The notes below the pieces were generated by a model that saw only the letters and a program-made list of their open reading frames with translations, searched no databases and was not told where the DNA came from. From Cannabis sativa (lineage: Eukaryota > Streptophyta > Magnoliopsida > Rosales > Cannabaceae), in the NCBI RefSeq assembly GCF_029168945.1, contig NC_083607.1, forward strand, positions 14,464,001 to 14,528,000: a stretch of DNA of 64,000 bases, in the 5' to 3' direction. Below, piece after piece: positions 29,902 to 41,694 of this stretch. The position numbers and the translations under genes are program-made. Every line of letters begins with the position of its first letter. The stretch's first letter is position 1.

Positions 29902-31796
29902 TGTTGGAAGTTATTTTACCAGGAACTTAGATCTACTCACAAGTATGTTGATTTAACAACCTAAATATGAACTTCTAAAACGATATGAAATTAAACACAT
30001 AAGAGTATCAGAAATCTTACAGTGATTGCAGCGGAATATATATGTCTCCTCCCACTCAGATCTCTAACCCTTGATTCCTTTCTGTAGCAGAGTATAATCA
30101 AGATCTGAGCCCGAAAGTCCTTCTTTGTTGTCTCTGAATTCTACACAGCCTTCCTCACTATGATTGAGGTATTACTTGATGTGTGTGGGCACTACTCTAG
30201 CACTCATATATTTCGAAACAGTGAAGGTATAGAGAGAGAGAGGGTGGCGGCTCAGAGAGAATTTTCTGAGAGAAAATTCTTTCAGAATAATGCTGAGAAA
30301 AGCTTTTTCAGAGATACAGAGATGTTTTAAAATCTGAAGCCTTTTCCTTCTATTTATAGAAGACCACCAAGGGCTATGATTGACATTTTGAACTGAGAAA
30401 ATCAAAGGGAAAAGGAAGGTAAAGGGGGCCGGCCTAGGCAATGTGGAACAAGGCTTGCCTCTTTTCCAACTTTCCTTTTTCCTACACTTGATAGTTTCCC
30501 TTTTTGTGAAATATTGCCATTTCCATTGTTCAACCATATTAATGATAAATCTAATTACTTAATAATTAAAAATAATTATCAAATAATATATTATCATTTA
30601 TTTTATTAATAATGAAACTAATTAAAGTTTCCCAATTAATAAATATGCCCTTCAAAATCTCTATTTACTGTTTTGCCCTTAATGAGTGCCAAATTCTCAA
30701 ACTGACAAGCTTATCTTGAGAATTCTTAATTGATTAATTAAAATCAATTAAATGAGTCCTACAAGTAATATCATCTCAACTAGTGAGGGGACCATGGGTC
30801 TATATATCCGAGCTTCCAATAAGCAGATCTTGAATTTACCACTTAAATTCACTGTCTTATTAATTCTTCGTTGAATCCACACATAGAACTCAGAATTGCA
30901 CTCTCAGTATATAGAATGCTCTATATGTTCCACCACATAGACACATTATTAGTTATCCATTGTTATAATCCTAATGTGATCAATGATCCTCTATATGGAT
31001 GATCTACACTGTAAAGGGACTTAGATTACCGTAACACCCTACAATGTATTTTATCCTTAAAACACTTAACCCTGTATAAATGATATTTCAACTAAGTGAA
31101 ATGAGTACTCAATCATTTATCTCGTTTGGTTAAGCTCGAAGGAAATCACCCTTTGCTTACTATTCGCCAGATAGAAGCTATAGATTCCATATTTATGTTA
31201 GCGCTCCCACTCAATCGCACTACCGTGTTCCCAAAATGTATGTATTGCCCAGACTACAGTTTTAGGATTAACTAACAAATCAAAGAACACGAATAACACT
31301 CTTGAAATTAAGCCTAACCATATCAGGATTTAGATCATGTGATCTAGGATCAACTTCTGATATTGAATTGAATAGATGTTTACGGTAAGTTTCAAAATCT
31401 AATTCAAAGTTCAATATCGGTCCGGTCCAATGCATACTCCATGCATCCAACCTGAGCTTTACTTTAACCTATGTTCTGGAAAGAACATAACATTTCTCCA
31501 AATGTAAGTAAACTCTATTGTAGATTGTCATATCAGTGAAATCCAGTGTTCTGATAAATCTAGGAATACTTTATTCACATAGTCATGTTTATTTTCCACT
31601 GTGTTGACAACACAATAAACATGTTCAAGTATGTGAAAGGGGTTTGGATGAATTTATAAATCAAATAGACAAGCAATTGATTAAGTGAACCAAAACATAC
31701 ACAAGTGAATGGAAAAATTACTTCTGTTACTTTATTGATATAGAATAATCTGGATTACATTGAAACAGAGTTTTATTTAGGGCATAAAACCCAACA
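29902..31796 (-). mobile_element. 3' LTR of element B
   Basis: TGTTGGAAGTTATTTTACC ... CATAAAACCCAACA on the plus strand, 1895 bp, the same length as its partner at 38079-39973. A TATAAATAG box (minus strand, about 30351-30359) and a small GC island (GGGGCCGGCC, near 30425) are visible. Confidence 0.95.
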
Positions 31797-31810
31797 AACT
31801 CCCACTTGCA
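31797..31810 (-). promoter_or_regulatory. Polypurine tract of element B
   Basis: The minus-strand string TGCAAGTGGGAGTT abuts the 3' LTR, identical to that of A and E. Confidence 0.85.
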
Positions 31811-31825
31811 CTAATATAAAACAAA

Positions 31826-34800
31826 TTAGTACATTTCAATTAATCCTAAATTCTGACGGTGCTTTTTGAATGAAGTTACTGCCAAGACTTTGGTGAATGG
31901 ATCAGCCAAGTTATCCTGCGTATCCACTTTCTCCACCAGTACATCCCCTCTTGCCACATATTCTCTGATAATATGATACTTTCTTTCTATGTGCTTACTT
32001 CTCTTGTGGCTCCGAGGTTCCTTCATTGTTGGCTATAGCTCCGGTGTTATCACGGAAGCGGGACTAGAGGCCTTTCCATTCCGGGAACCGCACCAAGATC
32101 GGTGAAGAACTTCCTAAGCCAGACAACCTCTTTAGCTGCTTCAGCCGCAGCTATGTATTCTGCCTCCATGGTAGAATCCGAAATCGCAGTTTGTTTAGCA
32201 CTTCTCCAAACTACTGCTCCACCCCCAAGAGTAAACACCATCCCAGATGTAGATTTCCTGTCTTCAAGACATCCCTGGAAATCTGAGTCTGTATAGCCTA
32301 AGAGATTCAAAGCACCACCCTTGTAGACTAATACATAATCTCTTGTACTCTTTAAGTATTTCAAAATATACTTAACCGCGTTCCAATGTACCCTTCCTGG
32401 ATTTGGTCGATACTGCTCACGATTCCAACTGAATAGCAGATGTCAGGTCTAGTGCATAGCATAGCATACATCAGACTCCCAACTGCATAAGCATAAGGAA
32501 TTTTTGCCATGTCTTCTATCTCTTAAGGATCGCAGGACACATTCCTTAGATAGACGGATACCATGTCTAGAGGGCATGTTTGCCCCTTTGGTATTGGTCA
32601 TGGAAAATCTCTCAAGAACTTTGTCAATGTAAGCTGTTTGAGAGAGAGCAAGGGGTCTGTTCTTTCGGTTTCTGACAATCTGAATACCAAGAACATAGGC
32701 TGCCTCACCCAAGTCTTTCATGTCGAATTGAGTGTCAAGCCATTCCTTGATGTGAGTCATTTTCTTGACATTGTTTCCAATGATCAAAATGTCATCAACA
32801 TAAAGGACCAGGAATACTACTACTTGGTTTTCCTTGAGTTGGTAAACACAAGGTTCATCTTCATTCTTATGAAAGCCGTAGGTCTTGATGATCTCATCAA
32901 ACCTTTTGTTCCATGAGCGAGAAGCTTGCTTAAGCCCATATATGGACCTATTTAATTTGCAAACTTTATTCTCCTGCCCAGGAAGAACATAACCTTCTGG
33001 TTGCTCCATATAGATGGTTTCTTCAAGAAGCCCATTAAGAAAGGATGTCTTGACATCCATTTGCCAGATTTCATAATCTAAAGCGGCAGCTATGAAGAGA
33101 AGAATTCGGATAGATTTGAGCATGGCAACAGGACTAAAAGTTTCCTTATAGTCCACACCTTCTCTTTGGGTATAACCCTTGGCGACCAGTCTAGCTTTGA
33201 AAGTTTCGACTTCGCCTCCAGCACCCCTTTTCTTCTTGTAGACCCATTTACATCCAATTGGACGAAAATCTTCAGGTGGTTCTACATATTCCCAGACTTT
33301 GTTCTTCTTCATGGAATCCATTTCTGAATCCATACCGGCTGACCATCGCTTCCGTTGCGGACTTGCCATTGCCTGTTTATAGGTCAATGGGTCGTCATCA
33401 ATACCGTCACCAACGACCATATTGATTTGACCATCCAAGCCATAACGAGATGATTTTGTAGAAACCCTCCCACTACGACGAGGAGCGGTGACTTTCTGAA
33501 CAGGAGCTCTAGTAGTAGTTTTCTCAGTTGCTACAACTGAGGGAGTGGGATGTTCCTCTTCTTGAGTAGAAGAAGATGGTACATTTGAAGGAACAGTATC
33601 TGTGAGCATTTCCTCTAATACAATTTCACTTTTCGGTTTGTTGTCTTTCATATAGTTCTCTTCAAGGAAAGTAGCATTTGTGGAGACAAACACTTTGTTA
33701 TCCTTGTGACTATAGAATAGTCCACCCCTAGTCTCTTTAGAATTCCCGACAAACATGCAAACCTCAGTTCGCGATTCCAGTTTGCTTTCTTTCTTTCTTA
33801 AGACGTGAGCAGGGCACCCCCAAATCCTATAATGGCGCAAACTAGGTGTGCGACCATTCCATAGTTCGACGGGTGTCTTAGGGACTGCTTTAGATGGAAC
33901 AACATTCAAAATGTCGTTTTCCATTTGAATAACATATCCCCAGAAGGACGTAGACAGAGTTGAGTAACTCAGCATAGACCTAACCATTTCTAAGAGAGTG
34001 CGATTTCTTCTTTCTGCAACTCCATTCTGCTGTGGAGTGCTAGGGGCAGTATATTGGGATTCAATTCCAAGTTCAATTAAATGATCTTTGAACTGCATAT
34101 CCATATATTCTCCACCCCTATCAGTTCGCAAGATCTTTAATGTTTTACCCAATTGGTTTTGAGCCAAAGCATGAAATTCCTGAAACTTGTCAAAAGTTTC
34201 AGATTTCTTTTGCATTAGGTAAAGAAAACTATATCTAGAGAAATCGTCAATGAAAGTGACGAAATACTCATAACCTCCTCTGGCTTTTACATTCAGCGGT
34301 CCGCAAACATCTGAATGTACTAACCCTAGGGGTTCTTTGGCACGCTCTCCCTTTGCAGAGAAAGAACGTTTGGTCATTTTACCTTCTAGGCAAGACTCGC
34401 AGACTGGCAGCTCTCCTAAGACGACATTTTTCAATGGACCGTCTTTGGTTAGCCTATTGAGTCTATCAAAGCCTATTATACCTAAACGTAAATGCCATAG
34501 ATAAGTTTGATCATCATTATCAATCTCTTTTCTCTTATGGCTTCTAGGTCTAGCTACATTGAAAAGTTCAGTATTTAGTGAGATTTGAGTATCAGGTCTT
34601 AAAACATAAAGCCCTCGTTCCATGTTTGCAACACATATATGAAATCCATTAGGAGAAATTGAACAATTTGAACTCAAAAAATTAAATATATAAAATTGTG
34701 TCTGTAAACATGAAACACTAATCAAGTTTCTACTAAAATTAGGAATATATAAAACATTCTCTAAAAGTAAAAACTTCTTAGAATTAAACTTGATTCGGGC

Positions 34801-35538
34801 TATTCCTCTTGCTTTAACTGATACCAACTCGCCATTTCCAACTTTAAGCTTTAACTCATCTGGGTGAAGATTCTCCCAAGTTTCAAGCAGCTGTAATGAA
34901 GAACATACATGGTTAGTAGATCCAGAATCAACAATCCAGGAGGATTTGTCATTCTCTAAAACACATGATTCAAATACAAAAGCATCACCTTCGTTTGAAT
35001 TGTCTAGAAGCCTGGGACATTGTTCTTCTTTATGTCCCTTTCCATTACAATTCGCACATAGAACATGATGTCTGACATTTGTACTTGAAGAAGCAGCTTT
35101 GTTGGAGCCCTCATGCTTAATCTTCTTCCTCTGATTAAAACTTGCAATGCTAGCAGGTCTCATTGCAATCAGATCCCGCTCATGGGCCCTCAACTCAGAC
35201 TTGAGTTTGTCCATGTCGGAGGAGTTAGGATTGTTCAATAAGTAATATAGAACAAAACTGTTATACTCCTGAGGAAGACTATAAAGTATGAGTTTCACCC
35301 ATTGTTCCTTTGATAAATCAATTCCTAGTAGATTTGCCTTTTGGAATTTCAGATTCATCAACAATAGGTGCGAGTTAATGCAACTACCAGGATGCATTTT
35401 CACACTATTGAGTTCTTTTGCAAAGATACTAACTAGGAGTGGATCGGGATGAGGGTTATTCATATTGGCACTACAACATATCAATAAACAGAAGTAAGGT
35501 TTTGGTTCTATAAATTCATACACAGGTTCAGAAAACAA
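31826..35538 (-). pseudogene. Copia gag-pol of element B, nearly intact
   Basis: An open frame of 1029 codons (35538 to 32449) holds a truncated gag, a CCHC knuckle (residues 161-174, CANCNGKGHKEEQC), protease (DSG, 204-206), the integrase zinc region (from about 347), the integrase core (HSDV at about 408, TDRGGEY, QQNGVAER) and RT with intact LYVDDIL. A frameshift near 32530 ends it. RNase H follows in two more frames (32364-32050 and 32026-31826; SDSTMEAEYIAA, then ending LGLIEMY). The integrase zinc motif has RLGIIGF where A has RLGHIGF, so one zinc-binding His is lost. The first residues (to about 25) look like leader read-through, so the real start is uncertain. Confidence 0.9.
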
Positions 35539-35611
35539 ACAATCACTTATGTTATAAAAATACTAAATCTAACATAGTTTATTTTCCAAGGTTTCCAACG
35601 AACTGATACAG

Positions 35612-35914
35612 TGTCCCGTTTAGGCGAGAGTCAAAGCATCATCCATTGAATAGAGTTGTCAATTCATCTAAAATGTCGAACATTCTAGCAACCTTTTATT
35701 CGATCAAGATTGGAATTCAGCGTTGTCCCGTTTAGGCGAGAGTCAAGGCAATTCTATCTTATGAGCTTCTACCATTGTTTCGCATCCTTATAAGTCTTAC
35801 ATGGTTGCCACCATTAGGGTGGTCATGAACCATATAAATAAACCTATAAGAACACTTATCTTTCGAGATTAAACGGCGCTAACTTGCTAATGAACGTTCC
35901 TCCATTAGGGAGGA
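35612..35914 (-). other. Hairpin cluster in the B leader
   Basis: Four small hairpins in 300 bp. On the minus strand: TCCTCC-CTAAT-GGAGGA (35898-35914), CCACC-CTAAT-GGTGG (35808-35822), and twice TCTCG-CCTAAA-CGGGA (within 35724-35745 and 35612-35633). The loop is CTAAT or CCTAAA while the stems differ. The last two are 112 bp apart. Confidence 0.7.
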
Positions 35915-38062
35915 TTACTCACTAAAACAATAGCTATGTAAAACCAACAATGGAGATCAAATTTCTCTTTGATTAAAGCTCATTATTTAAACATGTATTT
36001 TGTCTAATCATTTATATTCCATATCTCAATAATGAAATATTACAAATTAAAGTAAAAACTTTAATCAAATTTCAAAAAAGGAATAATTTTGAAAAATATC
36101 TTATTTAAGTTGTTTAGAAAATCTAAATACCCAACTTAAAATATTCTTCAAACAATGACTTAATTAAATATTACCAATTAAGTAGTAACCACTTAATTTA
36201 GAAGATATTCCATTTTAAGTTCCCATATTTAGAAAATATCAACTTAAAAAATATCTAAAGAATCTTAATAACCAATTTCCAAAATTCTTCAACTTAATTT
36301 ATAATAGGAAATTCAAAAATATTCAAATCTAAGTTGATTTGATAGATTTAACTAAATCTCAACTTAAATAGGAATATTTAATGAAATTATAAAATTAAGA
36401 TTCAGAAAGAATTTATATGGTTATAATTCCATATTTAATTAAAATAAGAAAAATACATATAGCTTTCTAGAATATGACTATTCAAACTATATTTTTCTTA
36501 AATTAATTTCAAGGAACCATGAAATTAATTATGTTGCTAATCAATCTTTTATTAGGTCAAACTAATATAATTAACCTATCACAGTTATCCAAATCAGGCA
36601 AATGGGCCTTCACAATTGGGGTTGTTCATGTGAGGGGGAGCTGGGTCCAGTATGTCGCACCCACTTCTAAGGCTCCCAACTCTCACACAAGGCCCAAAAG
36701 AGAGGAATTTAACCTTACAATGAATAACTGTTATTAATTGAATAGGCTCACAACTAAATGAGCCTAAATAAAATCTATCAGTTATGATATTTTATTTAGC
36801 AACAACCACCTATATGTATCTATAATAGAAATTAAACATATAGGCTCACACAGGCATACACATTTGGATGGATCCTATCATGTTGCTAAGTCATACACAG
36901 ATGAAAGAAGTTTGTAAAAATTACCTGTTACAAATTATTTACTTGATCTATCGTCAATTGAACCTTTGGTTAAAACTAGATCAACTGATCTATCTTCAAG
37001 TTAACCAAGGCAATTTAGATCAAGCAATAATAGGTTTTAGAAAACTTACAAACAATCTAAAACACATACTCCTGCAACAAGGTTAGATTTGGATAGTTGG
37101 ATGTAGGATTTATTTAATTTTAATCATTTATTTCGAAAAATAAAATAAAATTAAACCTACTATTTTGAAAAATTAGGTTTTGGGTAACCTAAATGTCATT
37201 TCAAAAATAAATTGCTAACTTTCCTTTTAAATTTCATGTTATTTAATAAATTAAAAAATAAAATAGAAAATGGTAAATACATACCCTTTTCTTGTTTTAC
37301 AATATAATTTAATTGAAAAATAACAAAATTTAAAAAGTTAACAAAAATACCTTATTTCCTCTTTTAAAATTATCATGATTATTGTGATCTTATTTTAATT
37401 AAGGTCAAGTTACCAAAAAAAATAATATCTGACCTTAAAAAAAATAAAATAATCAAATTTTAAAGGAAATAAGAAAAAGGTAAGCAAAACTTGATTTTTT
37501 CCTATTTTCAAAATCAAATTACACTAATATCTAAAATTAATTTTAAAAAATAAAATTAATTTATTTCTGATAATTAGATTTGAAATTTGAAAAACAAAAA
37601 TCAACATACAAAACTACACAAAAAATCGGAATTTAATTCCATGAAATAGCATGAAAAATCAAAAAAATTGTAAAATTGGATGAACTGTACGGATGGCATG
37701 CTGTACATAGCCATCCGCGCGCGGATCAGGGGTGTTTGGCCGAGAAATCACGGCGCAGGGAGGCTGCAAGCAGCCCTTCCGCGCGCGTGATGAAGTTGCT
37801 CGTCACCCCGATTTTTCCAATTTTCAAAAATTCATAACTAATTCAAATTAAATTGAAATCGAGTTCTGTAAAAAAAATAATTTGCTTAGAATTTTCCAAA
37901 CTATCCAACAAAAATAATTACAGAATAAAAACAGTAACCATTTTTCCCAGAATTCACAAACAACATTCAAACATCAATATGACACTCAAAGCAACATGAT
38001 ACCATCCAAAAAACAAGCAAATCGTTTTAAGTCCAAATTTCTTGCAAGCAAATCAATTACCA

Positions 38063-38076
38063 TGGCTCTGGTGCCA
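38063..38076 (-). promoter_or_regulatory. Primer-binding site of element B
   Basis: The minus strand reads TGGCACCAGAGCCA, two bases from the 5' LTR end. Like D's site it departs from the standard TGGTATCAGAGCCA only in the centre, which suggests a family trait or a different tRNA primer. Confidence 0.65.
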
Positions 38077-38078
38077 GT

Positions 38079-39973
38079 TGTTGGAAGTTATTTTACCAGG
38101 AACTTAGATCTACTCACAAGTATGTTGATTTAACAACCTAAATATGAACTTCTAAAACGATATGAAATTAAACACATAAGAGTATCAGAAATCTTACAGT
38201 GATTGCAGCGGAATATATATGTCTCCTCCCACTCAGATCTCTAACCCTTGATTCCTTTCTGTAGCAGAGTATAATCAAGATCTGAGCCCAAAAGTCCTTC
38301 TTTGTTGTCTCTGAATTCTACACAGCCTTCCTCACTATGATTGAGGTATTACTTGATGTGTGTGGGCACTACTCTAGCACTCATATATTTCGAAACAGTG
38401 AAGGTATAGAGAGAGAGAGGGTGGCGGCTCAGAGAGAATTTTCTGAGAGAAAATTCTTTCAGAATAATGCTGAGAAAAGCTTTTTCAGAGATACAGAGAT
38501 GTTTTAAAATCTGAAGCCCTTTCCTTCTATTTATAGAAGACCACCAAGGGCTATGATTGACATTTTGAACTGAGAAAATCAAAGGGAAAAGGAAGGTAAA
38601 GGGGGCCGGCCTAGGCAATGTGGAACAAGGCTTGCCTCTTTTCCAACTTTCCTTTTTCCTACACTTGATAGTTTCCCTTTTTGTGAAATATTGCCATTTC
38701 CATTGTTCAACCATATTAATGATAAATCTAATTACTTAATAATTAAAAATAATTATCAAATAATATATTATCATTTATTTTATTAATAATGAAACTAATT
38801 AAAGTTTCCCAATTAATAAATATGCCCTTCAAAATCTCTATTTACTGTTTTGCCCTTAATGAGTGCCAAATTCTCAAACTGACAAGCTTATCTTGAGAAT
38901 TCTTAATTGATTAATTAAAATCAATTAAATGAGTCCTACAAGTAATATCATCTCAACTAGTGAGGGGACCATGGGTCTATATATCCGAGCTTCCAATAAG
39001 CAGATCTTGAATTTACCACTTAAATTCACTGACTTATTAATTCTTCGTTGAATCCACACATAGAACTCAGAATTGCACTCTCAGTATATAGAATGCTCTA
39101 TATGTTCCACCACATAGACACATTATTAGTTATCCATTGTTATAATCCTAATGTGATCAATGATCCTCTATATGGATGATCTACACTGTAAAGGGACTTA
39201 GATTACCGTAACACCCTACAATGTATTTTATCCTTAAAACACTTAACCCTGTATAAATGATATTTCAACTAAGTGAAATGAGTACTCAATCATTTATCTC
39301 GTTTGGTTAAGCTCGAAGGAAATCACCCTTTGCTTACTATTCGCCAGATAGAAGCTATAGATTCCATATTTATGTTAGCGCTCCCACTCAATCGCACTAC
39401 CGTGTTCCCAAAATGTATGTATTGCCCAGACTACAGTTTTAGGCTTAACTAACAAATCAAAGAACACGAATAACACTCTTGAAATTAAGCCTAACCATAT
39501 CAGGATTTAGATCATGTGATCTAGGATTAACTTCTGATATTGAATTGAATAGATGTTTACGGTAAGTTTCAAAATCTAATTCAAAGTTCAATATCGGTCC
39601 ATTCCAATGCATACTCCATGCATCCAACCTGAGCTTTACTTTAACCTATGTTTTGGAAAGAACATAACATTTCTCCAAATGTAAGTAAACTCTGTTGTAG
39701 ATTGTCATATCAGTGAAACCCAGTGTTCTGATAAATCTAGGAATACTTTATTCACATAGTCATGTTTATTTTCCACTGTGTTGACAACACAATAAACATG
39801 TTCAAGTATGTGAAAGGGGTTTGGATGAATTTATAAATCAAATAGACAAGCAATTGATTAAGTGAGCCAAAACATACACAAGTGAATGGAAAAATTACTT
39901 CTATTACTTTATTGATATAGAATAATCTGGATTACATTGAAATAGAGTTTTATTTAGGGCATAAAACCCAACA
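38079..39973 (-). mobile_element. 5' LTR of element B
   Basis: 1895 bp, aligned end to end with 29902-31796 and with the solo LTR at 19200-21093. Followed by the target duplication TTTTA. Confidence 0.95.
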
Positions 39974-40167
39974 TTTTAAGGATAAAATACATTGAAGGTG
40001 TAACGGTAACTTAGTGCCTATTCAATGTAGATCATCTATTAGAGGGTCATTGATCAAATTAGGATTATAACAATGGATAACTAATGACGTGTCTATATCA
40101 TGGAACATATAGAGCGTTCTATATGACTGAGAGTGCAATTCCAAGTTCTAAGTGTGGATTCAATAAG

Positions 40168-41407
40168 TGTTAGGTTATATTTAGCCTATGTTTCGGGTCT
40201 TTAAAGTTAGCATTTTCTCGTCTATAGGTGTCTTTTGGAGCAGTTTTACGCTTGATTTTCATTGTTTCAGGTTCCCGGGGTGTTAAAGTTCAAATTCAGT
40301 CAAATGGCGAAAAACTGGGACAAACTGGAACAAAATTAGAAAATTCAGCTTCAGACGCGTCAGTAGTCGCGACCTCCAAAGAGCCAGGTCGCGACCCTTT
40401 TCCTGGTCGTGACTCTGGTCGCGACTTCAAGATTTGGCAGAACCTCTGATTTTCGAGGTTTGCTTGTAATCGCGACCAGCTTAAATGCTAGTCGCGACTA
40501 GGTACGGAAATCGCAGATTTGACCTAATTTTGATTTTTTCTCAAATTGGAGGCACACCTCTCATCCCTATATAAGGAATACGACACTGAAGGTCAAGGTA
40601 AGCAGAAAAAGACCTAAAAAGTGGATGAAGGTGGAGAGGAAGCTATCTTGAAGACCCGGAGCGATATCACCTTCTAGTTTCTTTCTTTTACCCTTAATTC
40701 TTTCTTTTATGTTTAGTTTTGTTTCAGATTTAATCATGGATGTTTTCAAAGTTTTTATGAGCTAAATTTCCCATTAAGGGGGGATGATGAATTTTGTTTA
40801 AGTTTATGCCTAGTTAATAAATAATTGACATTCCTCCATCTTATTTGTGAATACTATCTATATTTGTGTTTAATTCCATGTGCAAGTTTGATCACCTTTT
40901 ACATGTTTAATGATCTCAATTCAAAATCTGAAAAGTGAGAATTGAGAATGCTAAAATTGGATAGTCTAGGTTTTGATGTGAAACGAAAGTATTTACATAG
41001 CCTCAGTGACCAATAGATTATTGCTTAATGCTAATTTTGTGTTGATTTGATTAAGAAGTTAATTAGAGAACATAAGATTTAGAACCTAAAAGATCTGAAA
41101 AGAGTTAGGTTAATTCATAATCTGTCATTCACATTAAGATAAGGATCGCAATTAGGTATTAACATTGGTAGCTTATTAACAGGATTCACCTCCCTAATCT
41201 CTCATTTTGATTAATCGTTGTTTATTCTTTTTTTTTTTTTAATTTTTTGAGTTATTTACTTTTTAATTGCAAAAATTATTATTTTTTCAAATAGAATCAT
41301 AAGTATAGTTTAGTAGTACTTAATCCAATTCCCTGTGGTTCGACCTCACTTGCGTGAGATACTACTTGGTTGCGTATACTTGCGTAGTAAACATAAAATT
41401 CGTAACA
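40168..41407 (+). mobile_element. Solo LTR of a Tat-type Gypsy element, target duplication ATAAG
   Basis: TGTTAGGTTATATTTAGCC ... AAAATTCGTAACA, 1240 bp, flanked by ATAAG (40163-40167 and 41408-41412), inside the 5' LTR of E. The end region (CCTGTGGTTCGACC..., ACTTGCGTGAG, TTGCGTATACTTGCGTAG) resembles the end of the Tat-type LTR at 57708-59310 read on the minus strand. No internal region remains, so it is a solo LTR. Assignment to Tat/Ogre is by resemblance and needs a database search. Confidence 0.8.
40366..40498. repeat. Cluster of GTCGCGAC palindromes
   Basis: Four exact GTCGCGAC octamers (40366, 40388, 40418, 40491) and two one-base variants (GTCGTGAC at 40406, ATCGCGAC at 40469) in 133 bp of an otherwise CpG-poor region, inside the Tat-type solo LTR. 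Confidence 0.85.
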
Positions 41408-41694
41408 ATAAGGAATCAATAAGTTAGGGAATTTACTTGGTAAATTCGGTTCGACTTATTGGAAGCTCGATTATATAGACCCATGGTCCCCATACTAGTT
41501 GAGACCATACTGCGTGTAAGACTCAGTTAATTGATTTTGATTAATCAATTATAATTCTAAAGTTAGACTATGTCTACTTTATGAATTTTCACTAAGCAAG
41601 GGCAAAATTGTAAAGAAAAGAGATTCTAGGTTTATTTATTAATTAAGATACTTTATATGTCTAAATTAATAAATATATTAAATGACAATATTAT

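Larger units (their letters stand above)
35539..38078 (-). mobile_element. Leader of element B
   Basis: A 2.5-kb AT-rich untranslated leader. From the LTR inward it has the primer site (38063-38076), a GC-rich hairpin region (37689-37800), the GGGCCTT...AAGGCCC block (about 36600-36695), ATTAG/CTAAT-loop hairpins (35898-35914 and 35808-35822), and two GACTCTCGCCTAAACGGGAC motifs (minus strand; 35724-35745 and 35612-35633). Short ORFs inside (36519-36737, 36868-37086) are on the opposite strand and are not supported as genes. Confidence 0.85.
29902..39973 (-). mobile_element. Element B: complete Copia retrotransposon, target duplication TTTTA
   Basis: A full-length 10,072-bp element on the minus strand with two 1895-bp LTRs (29902-31796 and 38079-39973), polypurine tract, gag-pol, a 2.5-kb leader and a primer site. 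TTTTA flanks it at 29897-29901 and 39974-39978. The two LTRs differ at roughly a dozen positions by eye, with no net length change, so insertion is fairly recent. It sits in the 5' LTR of element E. It is the best-preserved member of this family here, but pol has frameshifts and gag is short, so it is probably not autonomous as it stands. Confidence 0.95.
29167..41694 (+). mobile_element. 5' LTR of element E, split by B and a solo LTR
   Basis: The pieces are 29167-29901, 39974-40167 and 41408-41694, collinear with the 3' LTR at 44602-55969. The LTR stops at ...GACAATATTAT (41694), where the 3' LTR continues ...TTAATAATTATT; after that point the leader begins with GAAACAATGGTGG. A deletion therefore removed the LTR end, the primer site and most of the leader. 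Confidence 0.85.

Noticed and set aside
36519..37086. Two 72-codon frames in the B leader (36519-36737 and 36868-37086)
   Set aside because: They lie on the strand opposite to the element, in AT-rich leader, with no matching conserved frame in D or A.
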